Below, one piece after another: positions 1 through 8,542 of a stretch of 49,870 nt of DNA. Origin of the DNA: Marmoricola sp. GTDB taxonomy: Bacteria; Actinomycetota; Actinomycetes; Propionibacteriales; Nocardioidaceae. The position numbers were made by a program, and so were the translations under genes. Numbering within the stretch: position 1 is the first letter of the stretch; each line of letters opens with the position of its first letter. Where the stretch lies: assembly GCA_025965195.1 (NCBI GenBank), contig JAOPXK010000077.1:1-49870 (forward strand). The letters are read 5' to 3'. The notes under the pieces were generated by a model. It ran no database searches and had not been told where the DNA came from. It worked only from the letters and a program-made list of their open reading frames with translations.

Positions 1-243
1 TTCAGCAAAGCCCAACACCTCGCGATGGCCATCCGCGACCGCGGCTGCCGCGCCGAAACCTGCCAAAGACCCCCCGCCTGGTGCGAGGCACATCACGAGA
101 CCCTGCCCTGGTCCCGCGGCGGAAACACCAACCTCGCCGACGGTGTCCTGCTCTGCGGACACCACCACCGCCTCGCCCACCACACCAACTACGACCACCA
201 ACACCTGCCCAACGGCGACATCCGCTTCACCCGACGCACCTGA
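1..243 (+). CDS. HNH endonuclease, C-terminal fragment (13E12/DUF222 type)
   Basis: The frame is open from the first base, so the gene starts outside the window and only about 80 C-terminal residues are visible. They hold an HNH/zinc-type core: a Cys-x4-Cys pair, then EAHH, a PWSRGG stretch, NLADGVLLC and the closing HHH. This layout is typical of the HNH tail of the 13E12-repeat (DUF222) proteins that occur in many copies in actinobacterial genomes and are often linked to mobile DNA. Substrate and role are unknown. The DUF222 part is not visible, so that membership is inferred from the tail alone. Confidence 0.75.
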   Translation, partial: FSKAQHLAMAIRDRGCRAETCQRPPAWCEAHHETLPWSRGGNTNLADGVLLCGHHHRLAHHTNYDHQHLPNGDIRFTRRT

Positions 244-246
244 GGG

Positions 247-666
247 TCAGGCCGGCTTCGGCGCAAACAGCTCAAGCGCGATCCCGTCGGGATCGCGAAA
301 CTCAAGGATCCAGCCAACGAGGATGTCCTTGATCCCGGCATGCCCGACGTTGTTGTCCTCGAGGACGGTGACCGCGTGGTCCAGTGCCGCCTTGTCCGCC
401 ACCGCGAAGCAGACATGGTCGAGCCCGGTGCGATTCTCGTCGAACTCGTCCTTGCTGACCGGACGTAGTCCGAACAGCGAATCACCGAGCTTGTAGATCA
501 CACCACCGAAGAGGAACCACAACTGGTCGCGTGTCGCCTCGTCCGCATCCGGTGGCACCTCATAGGCAACGGGGAGTCCGAGGACGGCGTCGTAGAACGC
601 GCGTGAGCGCTCGATGTCGGTCACGGTCAGGCGGACGTGGGCGTAGCCCTGAGTCTCGATCGGCAT
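247..666 (-). CDS. VOC (glyoxalase/bleomycin-resistance fold) family protein
   Basis: The 139-residue protein has the vicinal-oxygen-chelate pattern. An N-terminal unit (HVRLTVTDIERSRAFYDAV) is followed by a second unit beginning LDHVCFAV and a closing RDPDGIALELFAP strand. The His near residue 10, the His of LDHVCF and the Glu of ALELF sit where VOC enzymes place metal ligands. The family includes glyoxalases, ring-cleavage dioxygenases and resistance proteins, and nothing here picks a substrate. It converges with the HNH fragment, with only a few bases between the two stop codons. Confidence 0.8.
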   Translation of the reverse strand: MPIETQGYAHVRLTVTDIERSRAFYDAVLGLPVAYEVPPDADEATRDQLWFLFGGVIYKLGDSLFGLRPVSKDEFDENRTGLDHVCFAVADKAALDHAVTVLEDNNVGHAGIKDILVGWILEFRDPDGIALELFAPKPA

Positions 667-707
667 GTCCCCACATTCGCAGCGGACCAGCGGCTTGACC
701 AGACGCG

Positions 708-1358
708 CTAGACCGCTTCGCGAAGTGACGTGTACGACGCCAGCAGCGCGTCGTGTTCCTGCGCGAGCAGCGGATCGGTGCGGTCACAACCGGCCCGAAC
801 CCACTCATCGGACAGAGCCATCGCCCGCACCCGCTGCTCCGCTGCTTCACGGACCGAGTCCGGGGTGGCCGAATAGACATAGGAGTAGAGCGCGACCAGT
901 GCTTCGACCAGGGGAGCATCTTCACCGATGACGCCGTACTGCCTCTCGCGATGCAGCTTCCACCAGCTCACCTCCAGCGCAGCCGCGTGGAGCGGGTCGA
1001 GCTCGACGCTCTCGTGGCGAATGACCAGCGCGTAGAACCGGCTCATCTCGTTGCGTGCAAGCTCCGGATCGTTGTCGGGGTAGGGCGCCCAGGCCTTGTT
1101 CGCCCGCATCACGTGGTACGCCCCGCGCAGCGTCCGCAGCCGGCTCATCCCGAAGCCCTCGCGAACCATGCCGAAGCCCGCACGCAGGACCGTGCGCCAC
1201 TCACGCCGGTAGTAGCCGGCCCAGGCCTCGGTCTCCCACCGCGCAATCACCGCGGGATCGAAGTGCCGCGGTCCGCGTCCAGCTGCTCCCACGCGGGCAA
1301 GTATGGCGACGCGAGCCTGACCCCGGGAGTTCCGATGTCCACCGTAGGCTTCCGCCAT
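708..1358 (-). CDS. Conserved hypothetical protein
   Basis: A 216-residue soluble, Trp- and Arg-rich protein with no motif I can name. The centre (ETEAWAGYYRREW, then MRANKAWAPYPDNDP and EVSWWKLHRERQYG) looks like a folded alpha-helical domain and has normal codon use. No signal peptide or membrane segment is visible. The assigned start codon overlaps by two bases the start codon of the divergent gene at 1357, so at least one of the two probably begins further in. The first 30 or so residues here are low in recognisable structure and are the likelier excess. Confidence 0.6.
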   Translation of the reverse strand: MAEAYGGHRNSRGQARVAILARVGAAGRGPRHFDPAVIARWETEAWAGYYRREWRTVLRAGFGMVREGFGMSRLRTLRGAYHVMRANKAWAPYPDNDPELARNEMSRFYALVIRHESVELDPLHAAALEVSWWKLHRERQYGVIGEDAPLVEALVALYSYVYSATPDSVREAAEQRVRAMALSDEWVRAGCDRTDPLLAQEHDALLASYTSLREAV

Positions 1359-2190
1359 GACTGACCCGACCGACTCAGGCGATGCTCCCCGTCTCGCCGG
1401 CTACGTCGCGACGTGGAGGTCGGCCTGTGCCGACTTCGTCGCGCTCGCGCGCGAGATCCCCGAGGAGCAGTGGGAGCTGCCGACCGATCTCGACGGCTGG
1501 AGCGTGATCGACAACGTCGCGCACACCGCCCACCTCGAAGCCGTGCTCGCGGGTGCACCCGAGGAGACCATCGAGGTCCCCAAGTCAGCGCACATCAAGG
1601 GCGGCACCGGCTGGTACACCGAGCAGGGCGTGCTCGCGCGTCGCGGCCGGACGATGGCCCAGCTGGCCGACGAGATCGAGCAGTCCGTCGCACTCCGGGG
1701 CAAGGCGCTCGACGAGAACCCGCCGACTGACGGCGCCGCGGCGCCTCCGAAGACACCTGGGGACATCGGTTGGAGCACCGAGATCCTGTTGCGCAACCGG
1801 CCGCTGGACATCTGGATGCACGAGCAGGACATCCGCCGCGCGATCCGCAAGCCTGGGGGTCTCGACTCCCTCGCCGCGCAGCACACGGTCCGGCTGCTCG
1901 CGACGAGCCTCCCACTCGTGGTCGGCAAGAGGGTCGCACCGCCCGCGGGCACGGTCGTGGTCGTCGACGTACCCGAGGCCGGGCTGACTGCCGGCGTGAT
2001 CGCCGGTGACGACGGCCGCGCGAAGCCGACCCCGGACACAGCCAACCCGACGGTGAGGATCACCCTCGACGCCGAGTCGTGGATCATCCTCGGCGGCGGA
2101 CGGCGTACGCCGGACCGCGTCAGCGCCCGGATCGAAGGCGACCAGGAGCTCGGCAGGCAGGTTCTCAACTGCCTTGCGGTCACTCCATGA
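1357..2190 (+). CDS. Maleylpyruvate isomerase family, mycothiol-dependent enzyme
   Basis: The 277-residue protein begins with a DinB/MDMPI_N-type four-helix domain: an early helix, DGWSVIDNVAHTAHLEAVL carrying His and Glu, and a later His in IWMHEQDIRRAI. Those residues correspond to the metal site of mycothiol-dependent maleylpyruvate isomerases. The C-terminal 90 residues resemble the SCP-like second domain often fused to it. Family members use mycothiol for isomerisation or thiol transfer, but most have no known substrate. It is divergent from the gene at 708 and lies just upstream of an SDR gene. Confidence 0.75.
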   Translation: MTDPTDSGDAPRLAGYVATWRSACADFVALAREIPEEQWELPTDLDGWSVIDNVAHTAHLEAVLAGAPEETIEVPKSAHIKGGTGWYTEQGVLARRGRTMAQLADEIEQSVALRGKALDENPPTDGAAAPPKTPGDIGWSTEILLRNRPLDIWMHEQDIRRAIRKPGGLDSLAAQHTVRLLATSLPLVVGKRVAPPAGTVVVVDVPEAGLTAGVIAGDDGRAKPTPDTANPTVRITLDAESWIILGGGRRTPDRVSARIEGDQELGRQVLNCLAVTP

Positions 2191-2224
2191 CGATCACCAC
2201 CCGATACTTCTTGAGGAATCCCGC

Positions 2225-3145
2225 ATGAGCTGGACGCTTGCCGACATCCCCGATCTCACCGGCAAACGAGCCCTCGTCACCGGCGTGACCAGCGGCATCG
2301 GAGAGGCGACGGCGCTCGAGCTGGCCCGACGGGGTGCGGAGGTCATCCTCGGCGCCCGCTCGAGGAGCAAGCTCGACAAGACCGTCGCCGACATCGTCGC
2401 CGCCGTACCGGATGCGCGTCTGCAGTGCGTCATCATCGACGTCTCCGAGCTCGCATCAGTACGCCGGGCGGCCGCGCAGGCCTCCACCTTCGGGCCGCTC
2501 GACCTGCTGGTCAACAACGCCGGAGTGATGGCCACGCCGTACGCCCGCACCGGCGACGGCTTCGAGCTGCAGATGGCGACCAACTACTTCGGGCCGTTCG
2601 CGTTGACCGGCCTGCTCCTCCCCCAGCTCGTCGCGTCGGGCAACGGAAGGGTGGTGACGGTCGCGTCGCACGCACACCGGATGGCGCGCTCAGCTCCGCT
2701 GGATGACCCGCGGGTGCAGGGCGGTCGCTACAGCAGATGGGACTCCTACGCGAAGTCCAAGCTGGCCGACCTGCTCTTCATGTACGAGCTCGACCGGCGG
2801 CTGCGCGAGCAGGAGCTCCCGGTGAAGGTGCTCGCGGCGCACCCCGGCTACGCCTCCACGCACCTGGTGCAGACCGGGGTCAACGCGGGCGGCACCAAGC
2901 GTCATGCGGAGATCATGCAGGGCGTCTTCGGCCTTCTCGGACAGAGCGCCGGTGACGGAGCACTGCCGACGTTGATGGCTGCGACGGCCGACCTTCCCGG
3001 GTCGACGTACGTCGGACCAGGTGGCCGTGGCCAGATGCGTGGTCTGCCGAAGATCGTCCAGACGACCAAGCTCGCACGCGACCGCGACGCGCAGCGGAAG
3101 CTCTGGGAGCTCAGCGAGAATGCGACCGGAGTCCGCTACCCCTGA
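2225..3145 (+). CDS. Short-chain dehydrogenase/reductase
   Basis: A classical SDR of 306 residues. The nucleotide-binding motif is TGVTSGIG, followed by NNAG (LLVNNAGVMATP), a catalytic Ser (VTVASHAHR) and YAKSK as the active-site Tyr-x3-Lys. The long C-terminus and PGYASTHL segment resemble the retinol-dehydrogenase/oxidoreductase branch common in actinobacteria. The ATG at 2225 is chosen because GAGGA at 2213-2217 sits 7 bases upstream; an upstream in-frame ATG at 2174 would run into the previous gene. The stop overlaps the next ATG by one base, so it is probably co-transcribed with the GNAT gene. The substrate cannot be read from sequence. Confidence 0.85.
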   Translation: MSWTLADIPDLTGKRALVTGVTSGIGEATALELARRGAEVILGARSRSKLDKTVADIVAAVPDARLQCVIIDVSELASVRRAAAQASTFGPLDLLVNNAGVMATPYARTGDGFELQMATNYFGPFALTGLLLPQLVASGNGRVVTVASHAHRMARSAPLDDPRVQGGRYSRWDSYAKSKLADLLFMYELDRRLREQELPVKVLAAHPGYASTHLVQTGVNAGGTKRHAEIMQGVFGLLGQSAGDGALPTLMAATADLPGSTYVGPGGRGQMRGLPKIVQTTKLARDRDAQRKLWELSENATGVRYP

Positions 3146-3636
3146 TGTCGATCCCGTCGAGTCTGCTCAGGCCGATCACCCCCGCCGACCACGCGGATGT
3201 GCTCACCCTGAACGAGCGCAACGTCGAGCTGCTCGCTCCTCTCGACGAGGACAAGCTCACCAGGATGACCGGCATTGCCGATCGCGCTTCGGTGATCACC
3301 CATCAGAATTCCTTTGCCGGCTTCGTGATCACCTTCACGGCCGGCACGGCGTACGACTCGCCGAACTACCAGTGGTACGCCGACACCTACGACAGCTTCT
3401 ACTACCTCGACCGGATCGTGCTGCACGACGACTTCCGCCGGCTGGGCCTCGGCAGCATCGCGTACGACGAGCTCGAAGGCCGCGCACGCGAGCTCGCCCC
3501 GCGACTGGCGCTCGAGGTGAACCTCGATCCGCCCAACGAGCCGTCGCTCGCGTTCCACCGCAAACGTGGCTACGAGCAGATCGGCGAGGCGATGGCCGGG
3601 GAACATCTGGTGGCGATGCTGGTGAAGACCTTCTAA
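3145..3636 (+). CDS. GNAT family N-acetyltransferase
   Basis: This 163-residue protein has a GNAT-like order. An N-terminal helix pair lies around LRPITPADHADVLTLNE, and a central strand LDRIVLHDDFRRLGLGS matches the acetyl-CoA pyrophosphate-binding loop (R-x-x-G-x-G/S type). A late segment AFHRKRGYEQIGE matches the C-terminal strand with its Tyr. The acceptor substrate is unknown. Translation is probably coupled to the upstream SDR, because its ATG overlaps the SDR stop (TGATG). Confidence 0.8.
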   Translation: MSIPSSLLRPITPADHADVLTLNERNVELLAPLDEDKLTRMTGIADRASVITHQNSFAGFVITFTAGTAYDSPNYQWYADTYDSFYYLDRIVLHDDFRRLGLGSIAYDELEGRARELAPRLALEVNLDPPNEPSLAFHRKRGYEQIGEAMAGEHLVAMLVKTF

Positions 3637-3664
3637 GCCGGGAGCGAACACCCTTGCTCCGGCC

Positions 3665-3676
3665 CCGTGCGCACGG
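3665..3676. promoter_or_regulatory. 12-bp perfect palindrome
   Basis: CCGTGCGCACGG is a perfect palindrome in the 52-bp gap between the GNAT and epimerase genes, 12 bases before the epimerase ATG. A second, bulged inverted repeat (GCCGGGAGC...GCTCCGGC) lies just upstream. Either could be an operator or part of a terminator for the SDR-GNAT pair. No T-run follows. Confidence 0.3.
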
Positions 3677-3688
3677 TCTGCTCAGAGC

Positions 3689-4675
3689 ATGAAGATCCTG
3701 GTGCTCGGCGGAACCCTGTTCCTGTCCAAGGCTGTCGCGACCGAGGCGATTGCCCGTGGCCACGACGTCACCTGTGCCGCGCGCGGCGAGAGCGGACTGG
3801 TGCCGGTAGGCGCCCGGCTGGTCCCGCTGGACCGCTCGGCGCCCGAGTTCGGGTCGTTGGTGGAGGACTGGGACGCCGTCGTCGACGTGGCGAGAACCCC
3901 GTCGTGGGTGCGCGATGCCCTTGCCGCGTTGGCCGATCGAACGAAGCACTGGACGTTCATCTCCACGATCAACGTGTACGCCGATGACGCCACTCCCCAC
4001 GGCACGCCAGAAACGCTGCCTCTCCTCGAGCCGATCCCGGACGACCGCGAGCAGACCGGCCCGGAGGTCTACGGCGGCAACAAGGTCGCCTGCGAGCAGG
4101 CCGTGCAGAGCTCGGCAAAGGCCAGCCTGGTCATCCGCCCCGGGCTGATTGCCGGGCCCGGCGACCCGAGCGGCCGCTATTCCTACTGGCCGTCCCGGTT
4201 GGCCGACGGCGGCGAGGTGCTCGCTCCGGACCATGCCGACCGAGACGTGCAGCTCGTCGATGTCCGCGATCTCGCTGCCTGGATCGTGCACTGTGCCGAG
4301 ACAGGCACGACCGGGGTCTTCGACGGCACCTCGCCGGTCGCCAGGCTGGGCGACGTACTGGCACAGACGGCCGCCGGCGTCGGTGCCGCGCCGGAGCTGA
4401 CCTGGGTCGATCCTGACTTCCTCGTCGAACGCGAGGTGAACCCGTGGTCGGGGGCGAGATCCCTTCCTCTGTGGCTTCCGCTGCCCGACTACGCCGGTCT
4501 GCTGTCGCACGATGTGACCGCCAGTCTCGAAGCCGGCTTGAGGATCCGGCCGATCGAGGAGACCGCGCGCGACACCCTGGCCTGGCTGCGAGACAACCCC
4601 GACGAGATGAAGACCGGCCTCACCCGGGCGGAGGAACGGCAGGTCCTCGAGGACTGGCATACCATCCGCGCGTGA
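3689..4675 (+). CDS. NAD-dependent epimerase/dehydratase family protein
   Basis: A 328-residue extended-SDR protein. The N-terminal dinucleotide motif LVLGGTLFLS differs from the usual GxxGxxG in ending with Ser. A Tyr-x3-Lys follows as VYGGNKVACE, preceded by a Ser/Thr strand (TFISTINVYAD). RPGLIAGPGDPSGRYSYWPSR and VDVRDLAAWIV are typical of the sugar-nucleotide epimerase-like proteins common in actinobacteria. No sugar-biosynthesis genes are nearby, so the substrate is open. The stop overlaps the GTG of accD3, suggesting coupled translation. Confidence 0.8.
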   Translation: MKILVLGGTLFLSKAVATEAIARGHDVTCAARGESGLVPVGARLVPLDRSAPEFGSLVEDWDAVVDVARTPSWVRDALAALADRTKHWTFISTINVYADDATPHGTPETLPLLEPIPDDREQTGPEVYGGNKVACEQAVQSSAKASLVIRPGLIAGPGDPSGRYSYWPSRLADGGEVLAPDHADRDVQLVDVRDLAAWIVHCAETGTTGVFDGTSPVARLGDVLAQTAAGVGAAPELTWVDPDFLVEREVNPWSGARSLPLWLPLPDYAGLLSHDVTASLEAGLRIRPIEETARDTLAWLRDNPDEMKTGLTRAEERQVLEDWHTIRA

Positions 4676-6150
4676 CCCGCCTCTCCGCTTTCGGCCTGAT
4701 CGATCTGGTTCTCGACGACGGTTCCTGGATCTCCTGGGACGAGGCCCCGGATCGCACCGGAGCCGATGAGGGGTACGCCGAGGAGCTGGCCGCCGCGACG
4801 GAGAGGTCCGGTGTCGATGAGTCGATCCTGACCGGCGAAGGCACCCTGAACGGCCGTCGGATCGCGGTCGTCGCTGGGGAGTTCGCGTTCCAGGCCGGCT
4901 CGATCGGCAACGCCGCCGCTGCCCGACTCGTCACCGGCGTCGAGCGTGCGACCCGGGAGGGCATCCCGCTGGTGGCCGCGCCGAGCAGCGGCGGCACCCG
5001 GATGCAGGAAGGCACCCCCGCCTTCGTGCAGATGATCCGGATCTCCGCGGCCGTCGCGGCGCACAAGTCGGCCGGCCTGCCCTACCTCGTCTACCTGCGG
5101 AACCCGACCACTGGCGGGGTGATGGCGTCGTGGGGGTCCCTCGGACACATCACCGTCGCCGAGCCCGGTGCGCTCGTCGGCTTCCTCGGGCCTCGCGTCT
5201 TCGAGGCGTTGTACGGTCGGCCGTTCCCGACTGGCGTGCAGACCTCGGAGAATCTCTACGCGCACGGCCTGATCGACGGCGTCGTGCCCCACGAGGAGCT
5301 CCACGACATCCTCGACCGCGCCTTGCGGGTGCTGCTGGCGACACCGGCTTCCGACGTGCCCGATCCGGCAGAGGAGGAGATCCCCGATGTCGATGCCTGG
5401 GATGCGATCACCCGATCCCGGCGGCCGTCACGGCCCGGCGTACGCCGGCTGCTGAGGTACGCCGCCAGCGACGTGATCCCGCTCAACGGCACCGGTCAGG
5501 GCGAGGCCGATCCCGGCCTGATGATCGCGCTCGCAGTGTTCGGCGATGCTCCGTGTGTCTTCCTCGGCCAGGACCGCCGTGGACAGACGGTCGCGCATCC
5601 AATGGGGCCAGGCGCGCTGCGGGAGGCGCGTCGTGGCATGCGTCTCGCGGTCGAGCTGGGGCTGCCCTTGGTCACCGTGATCGACACCCCGGGGGCGGCG
5701 CTCAGCCCCGAGGCCGAAGAGGGCGGCCTGGCCGGTGAGATCGCCCGGTCCCTCGCGGACCTCGTCACGCTCAACGCCCCCACGCTCTGCCTGATGCTCG
5801 GCGAGGGCAACGGCGGTGGCGCGCTCGCCATGCTTCCGGCCGACCGGGTGATCGCCGCCCAGCACGCGTGGCTGTCCCCGCTGCCTCCCGAGGGCGCCAG
5901 CGCGATCGTGCATCGCGACACGGTCCACGCGGCCGAGATGGCCCGCGCCCAGCGGGTCCGGGCCCAGGACCTGCGGGCGGCCGGCGTCGTGGACCGGATC
6001 GTGGCCGAGAGGCCCGATGCCGCGGACGAGCCCGAGGCGTTCTGCAAGCGCATCGGCGAGGTGCTGCGCTACGAGCTCACCCAGCTCCGCGCGACGGACA
6101 TCGCGACCCTGCGCGCCCGGCGAGCGGCGAGGTTCGCCGGGATGGGGTGA
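4672..6150 (+). CDS. accD3: Acyl-CoA carboxylase carboxyltransferase, AccD3-like beta-alpha fusion
   Basis: The 492-residue protein joins two crotonase-fold carboxyltransferase halves. The beta-like half has SSGGTRMQEGTPAF and PTTGGVMASWGSLGH; the alpha-like half has ALREARRGMRLA, IDTPGAALSPEAEEGGLAG and GEGNGGGALAMLPADRV. Length and motifs match mycobacterial AccD3 as I recall it. No N-terminal zinc ribbon is present. It would transfer carboxyl groups from carboxybiotin to an acyl-CoA and needs a biotin carboxylase/BCCP subunit encoded elsewhere. The GTG at 4672 overlaps the upstream stop and opens VTRLSAFGLIDLVLDDGSW, which matches the family N-terminus. Confidence 0.85.
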   Translation: MTRLSAFGLIDLVLDDGSWISWDEAPDRTGADEGYAEELAAATERSGVDESILTGEGTLNGRRIAVVAGEFAFQAGSIGNAAAARLVTGVERATREGIPLVAAPSSGGTRMQEGTPAFVQMIRISAAVAAHKSAGLPYLVYLRNPTTGGVMASWGSLGHITVAEPGALVGFLGPRVFEALYGRPFPTGVQTSENLYAHGLIDGVVPHEELHDILDRALRVLLATPASDVPDPAEEEIPDVDAWDAITRSRRPSRPGVRRLLRYAASDVIPLNGTGQGEADPGLMIALAVFGDAPCVFLGQDRRGQTVAHPMGPGALREARRGMRLAVELGLPLVTVIDTPGAALSPEAEEGGLAGEIARSLADLVTLNAPTLCLMLGEGNGGGALAMLPADRVIAAQHAWLSPLPPEGASAIVHRDTVHAAEMARAQRVRAQDLRAAGVVDRIVAERPDAADEPEAFCKRIGEVLRYELTQLRATDIATLRARRAARFAGMG

Positions 6151-6168
6151 GACGCCTCCCTCGACAAA

Positions 6169-6182
6169 TAGAACTCGTTCTA
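6169..6182. promoter_or_regulatory. KstR-type operator palindrome
   Basis: TAGAACTCGTTCTA is a perfect 6-2-6 palindrome followed by GTTT. It fits the KstR consensus TnnAACnnGTTnnA known for the TetR-family repressor of cholesterol catabolism in mycobacteria and rhodococci. It lies 37 bp before the ATG of a hydroxysteroid-dehydrogenase-like SDR, a sensible place for promoter control. The site is seen directly; that KstR is the binder is inferred. Confidence 0.6.
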
Positions 6183-6218
6183 GTTTGAATGGGTCCGATC
6201 ACATGTCGAGGAGACCTC

Positions 6219-7010
6219 ATGGGCACGTACGTCGTCAGTGGAGCCGCATCCGGAATCGGCGCTGCCACCCGCACCCGGCTGGAGGCCGGCGGCCACCTCG
6301 TGATCGGGGTCGACCTGGCCGGCTCGGACATCGATGCGGATCTGGGCACCCCGGCCGGACGTGCGAGTGCCGCTGCGGCAGTCGCCGACCAGGTCTCGGC
6401 CCTCGCCGGGGTCGTCCCGTGCGCCGGCCTCGGCGGAGTCACCGACGGTGACCCGCAACTGCTCGTCTCGGTGAACTACTTCGGAGCTGTCGGTCTGGTG
6501 ACCGAGCTGCGGCCGCTGCTCGCGGCCGCCGGTGAGTCGGCGGTCGTCTTCCTCTCGTCCAACAGCGCGACCTGCCAGCCCGGCTGGCCGACCGATGTCG
6601 CCGCCGCCTGTCTCACCGGCGACGAGGCCGCCGCCCGGGCCGCGGCCTCGGTCCATGAAGCGGTCCAGATGTACCCGGCAACGAAGGCTGCACTCGCGGG
6701 CTGGGCGCGGACCACCGGCATCGGCAAGGACTGGATCGGAGCCGGCATCCGCTGCAACGCGGTGGCACCCGGGCTGATCTCGACCCCGCTGGCTGACCAG
6801 ATGCGCGCCGACCCCGTGCTCGGCGTCTTCGTGGACGCCTTCCCGTCGGCGATCGGCCGGCCCGGCACCCCCGAGGAGGTGGCCGAGGTGATCGCCTTCC
6901 TGCTGTCGCCGGCCAGCCGGCTGATCGTCGGAGCGACAGTGGTGGTCGACGGTGGTACAGACGCGATCATCAACCCGCATCACGTTGGGGCCGGACGGTC
7001 GTTGGCATGA
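6219..7010 (+). CDS. SDR oxidoreductase, 3-alpha-hydroxysteroid dehydrogenase/carbonyl reductase-like
   Basis: A 263-residue SDR with SGAASGIG at the N-terminus, an SSNSAT segment carrying the Ser, and YPATK (Tyr152, Lys156) as catalytic pair. VVDGGTDAIINPHH closes the fold. The order of elements, especially CAGLGG, SVNYFGAVGLV and the late DGGxDA, closely recalls Comamonas HsdA (3-alpha-HSD/carbonyl reductase). It would oxidise or reduce a steroid or other carbonyl with NAD(H). The start is the ATG at 6219, preceded by GAGGAG at 6207-6212. The KstR-type palindrome upstream supports a steroid role, and the next gene overlaps by 4 bp. Confidence 0.75.
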   Translation: MGTYVVSGAASGIGAATRTRLEAGGHLVIGVDLAGSDIDADLGTPAGRASAAAAVADQVSALAGVVPCAGLGGVTDGDPQLLVSVNYFGAVGLVTELRPLLAAAGESAVVFLSSNSATCQPGWPTDVAAACLTGDEAAARAAASVHEAVQMYPATKAALAGWARTTGIGKDWIGAGIRCNAVAPGLISTPLADQMRADPVLGVFVDAFPSAIGRPGTPEEVAEVIAFLLSPASRLIVGATVVVDGGTDAIINPHHVGAGRSLA

Positions 7011-8485
7011 ACATGGGACGAGCCTGGTGGGTGGGATTGCTGGCGGCCGCGGTCTGTCTGGTGCCGCTGGGCGCCGCATCGAGCGACCCGCTGCCGATCC
7101 CGTCATTGCCCACGGACTTCCTGACCCAGCCCTTCACGGGCACCCCGGCCACGCCCCAGCCGATCGAGCACCCAGCCGTGCCGCAAAACCCGTTCCTGTC
7201 TGCCAACGGCACCAACTCGATGCACAACGACGCCTACGGTTCCAACGCGTACGTCGGGAGCGGCCCGCTCGGCAACCGTCTGAAGGTCAGGTCCGCCAGC
7301 TACGGCGTGTCCGAGTGCGCGACCGTGGCGTTCGACTCGCGCGGCCGGATCGTCGGCCTGTGCGGCGGCCTCGAGGGCTTCACGCTGCGGCTGATCGACC
7401 CGAACACACTCGACCAGATCGCCAGCCTACAGACCTCCACCCGCAGCCTGACCACGCTGTCCAACCCGTTCAGCGACATCTGCGGGGGCACCTACTTCTA
7501 CCTCGACAGCCACGACCAGGCCTTCGTGGTCACCACCAACAAGCAGATCTGGAAGGTCCAGATCGGGGCCACCTCACTGACCCACACCGGGACCTACGAC
7601 GTGTCGGCCGCGGTGCCGGGCAGCGACTGCATGGTCGCGACGATGCCCGACTGGAGTGGCAACATCTTCTTCGCCACCCAGCAGGGCCGGGTTGGTGTGG
7701 TGAACCCCACCACCAGCGTGGTCAAGACGATCGACTTTCCCGGCGAGGGCATCTTCAACTCGATGTCCGGCGACGAGACCGGCGCGATCTACCTGGTCAC
7801 CACCCACCGGCTGGCCGCGGTGGCTGCCGACAGCAGCGGGGCGCCGTACGTGCGCTGGTCGCAGACCTATGACCGAGGCAGCGTGAACAAGCCCGGCCAG
7901 CTCTCGCAGGGCTCGGGTACGACGCCCACGCTGATCGGTGATGACCTGCTCGCGATCACCGACAACGCCGATCCGCAGATGAACGTGCTGTTCTACAAGC
8001 GCAGCGGCGACGCCGCAGACCGGCTGATCTGCAAGGTGCCGGTCTTCGCGCCCGGCGCCTCCGACACCGAGAACAGCCTGGCCGCGGCCGGCCGCTCGGT
8101 GATCGTGGAGAACAACTACGGCTATCAGGGCGTGCAGAGCACCTTGCTCGGCAACACCACCTCACCCGGTGTCGCCCGCGTGGTCGTGGACGGCGAGCGC
8201 AGCTGCCACGTGGCCTGGACCAATCCGATCTCCGCGCCGACGTCGGTGCCGAAGGTGTCCCTGGGCAACGGTCTGGTCTACGTCTACTCGAAGAAGCAGT
8301 CGAACCTGCTCGACGACAGCTGGTACTTCACCGCGATCGACATCCGCACTGGTAAGACCCAGTGGCTGCAGCGCACCGGCAATGGCATCCAGTGGAACAA
8401 CCACTACGCCTCGATCTACCTGGGACCTGACGGAGCGGCGTACATCGCCACCCTGACCGGCCTGATCCGGCTCAAGGACGGCTGA
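7007..8485 (+). CDS. Secreted beta-propeller-like protein, function unknown
   Basis: A 492-residue exported protein. After a few residues comes a hydrophobic stretch (WWVGLLAAAVCLVPLGAASS) typical of a signal peptide. The mature part has repeated strand-rich units such as VAFDSRGRIVGLCGG, GAIYLVTTHRLAAVAAD and GAAYIATLTGLIRLKDG, like PQQ-type or SMP-30-type propeller blades. No catalytic motif is recognised. Its ATG overlaps the stop of the upstream SDR (ATGA), so the two are probably made together and share the KstR-type operator. A steroid or lipid link for this protein is only contextual. Confidence 0.7.
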   Translation: MNMGRAWWVGLLAAAVCLVPLGAASSDPLPIPSLPTDFLTQPFTGTPATPQPIEHPAVPQNPFLSANGTNSMHNDAYGSNAYVGSGPLGNRLKVRSASYGVSECATVAFDSRGRIVGLCGGLEGFTLRLIDPNTLDQIASLQTSTRSLTTLSNPFSDICGGTYFYLDSHDQAFVVTTNKQIWKVQIGATSLTHTGTYDVSAAVPGSDCMVATMPDWSGNIFFATQQGRVGVVNPTTSVVKTIDFPGEGIFNSMSGDETGAIYLVTTHRLAAVAADSSGAPYVRWSQTYDRGSVNKPGQLSQGSGTTPTLIGDDLLAITDNADPQMNVLFYKRSGDAADRLICKVPVFAPGASDTENSLAAAGRSVIVENNYGYQGVQSTLLGNTTSPGVARVVVDGERSCHVAWTNPISAPTSVPKVSLGNGLVYVYSKKQSNLLDDSWYFTAIDIRTGKTQWLQRTGNGIQWNNHYASIYLGPDGAAYIATLTGLIRLKDG

Positions 8486-8493
8486 ACCGCCGG

Positions 8494-8539
8494 GTCGTGT
8501 GCCCAACTGGCTGCCATGGCGACCACCTGAACACACGAC
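8494..8539. repeat. 46-bp imperfect palindrome, copy 1
   Basis: The outer arms are GTCGTGTG and CACACGAC, with a GCCATGGC centre. It fills the 57-bp gap between convergent genes ending at 8485 and 8543. A second copy at 48081-48126 is identical at 40 of 46 positions and also lies between convergent genes. The position suggests a two-way terminator or a REP-like element. Confidence 0.7.
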
Positions 8540-8542
8540 TGT

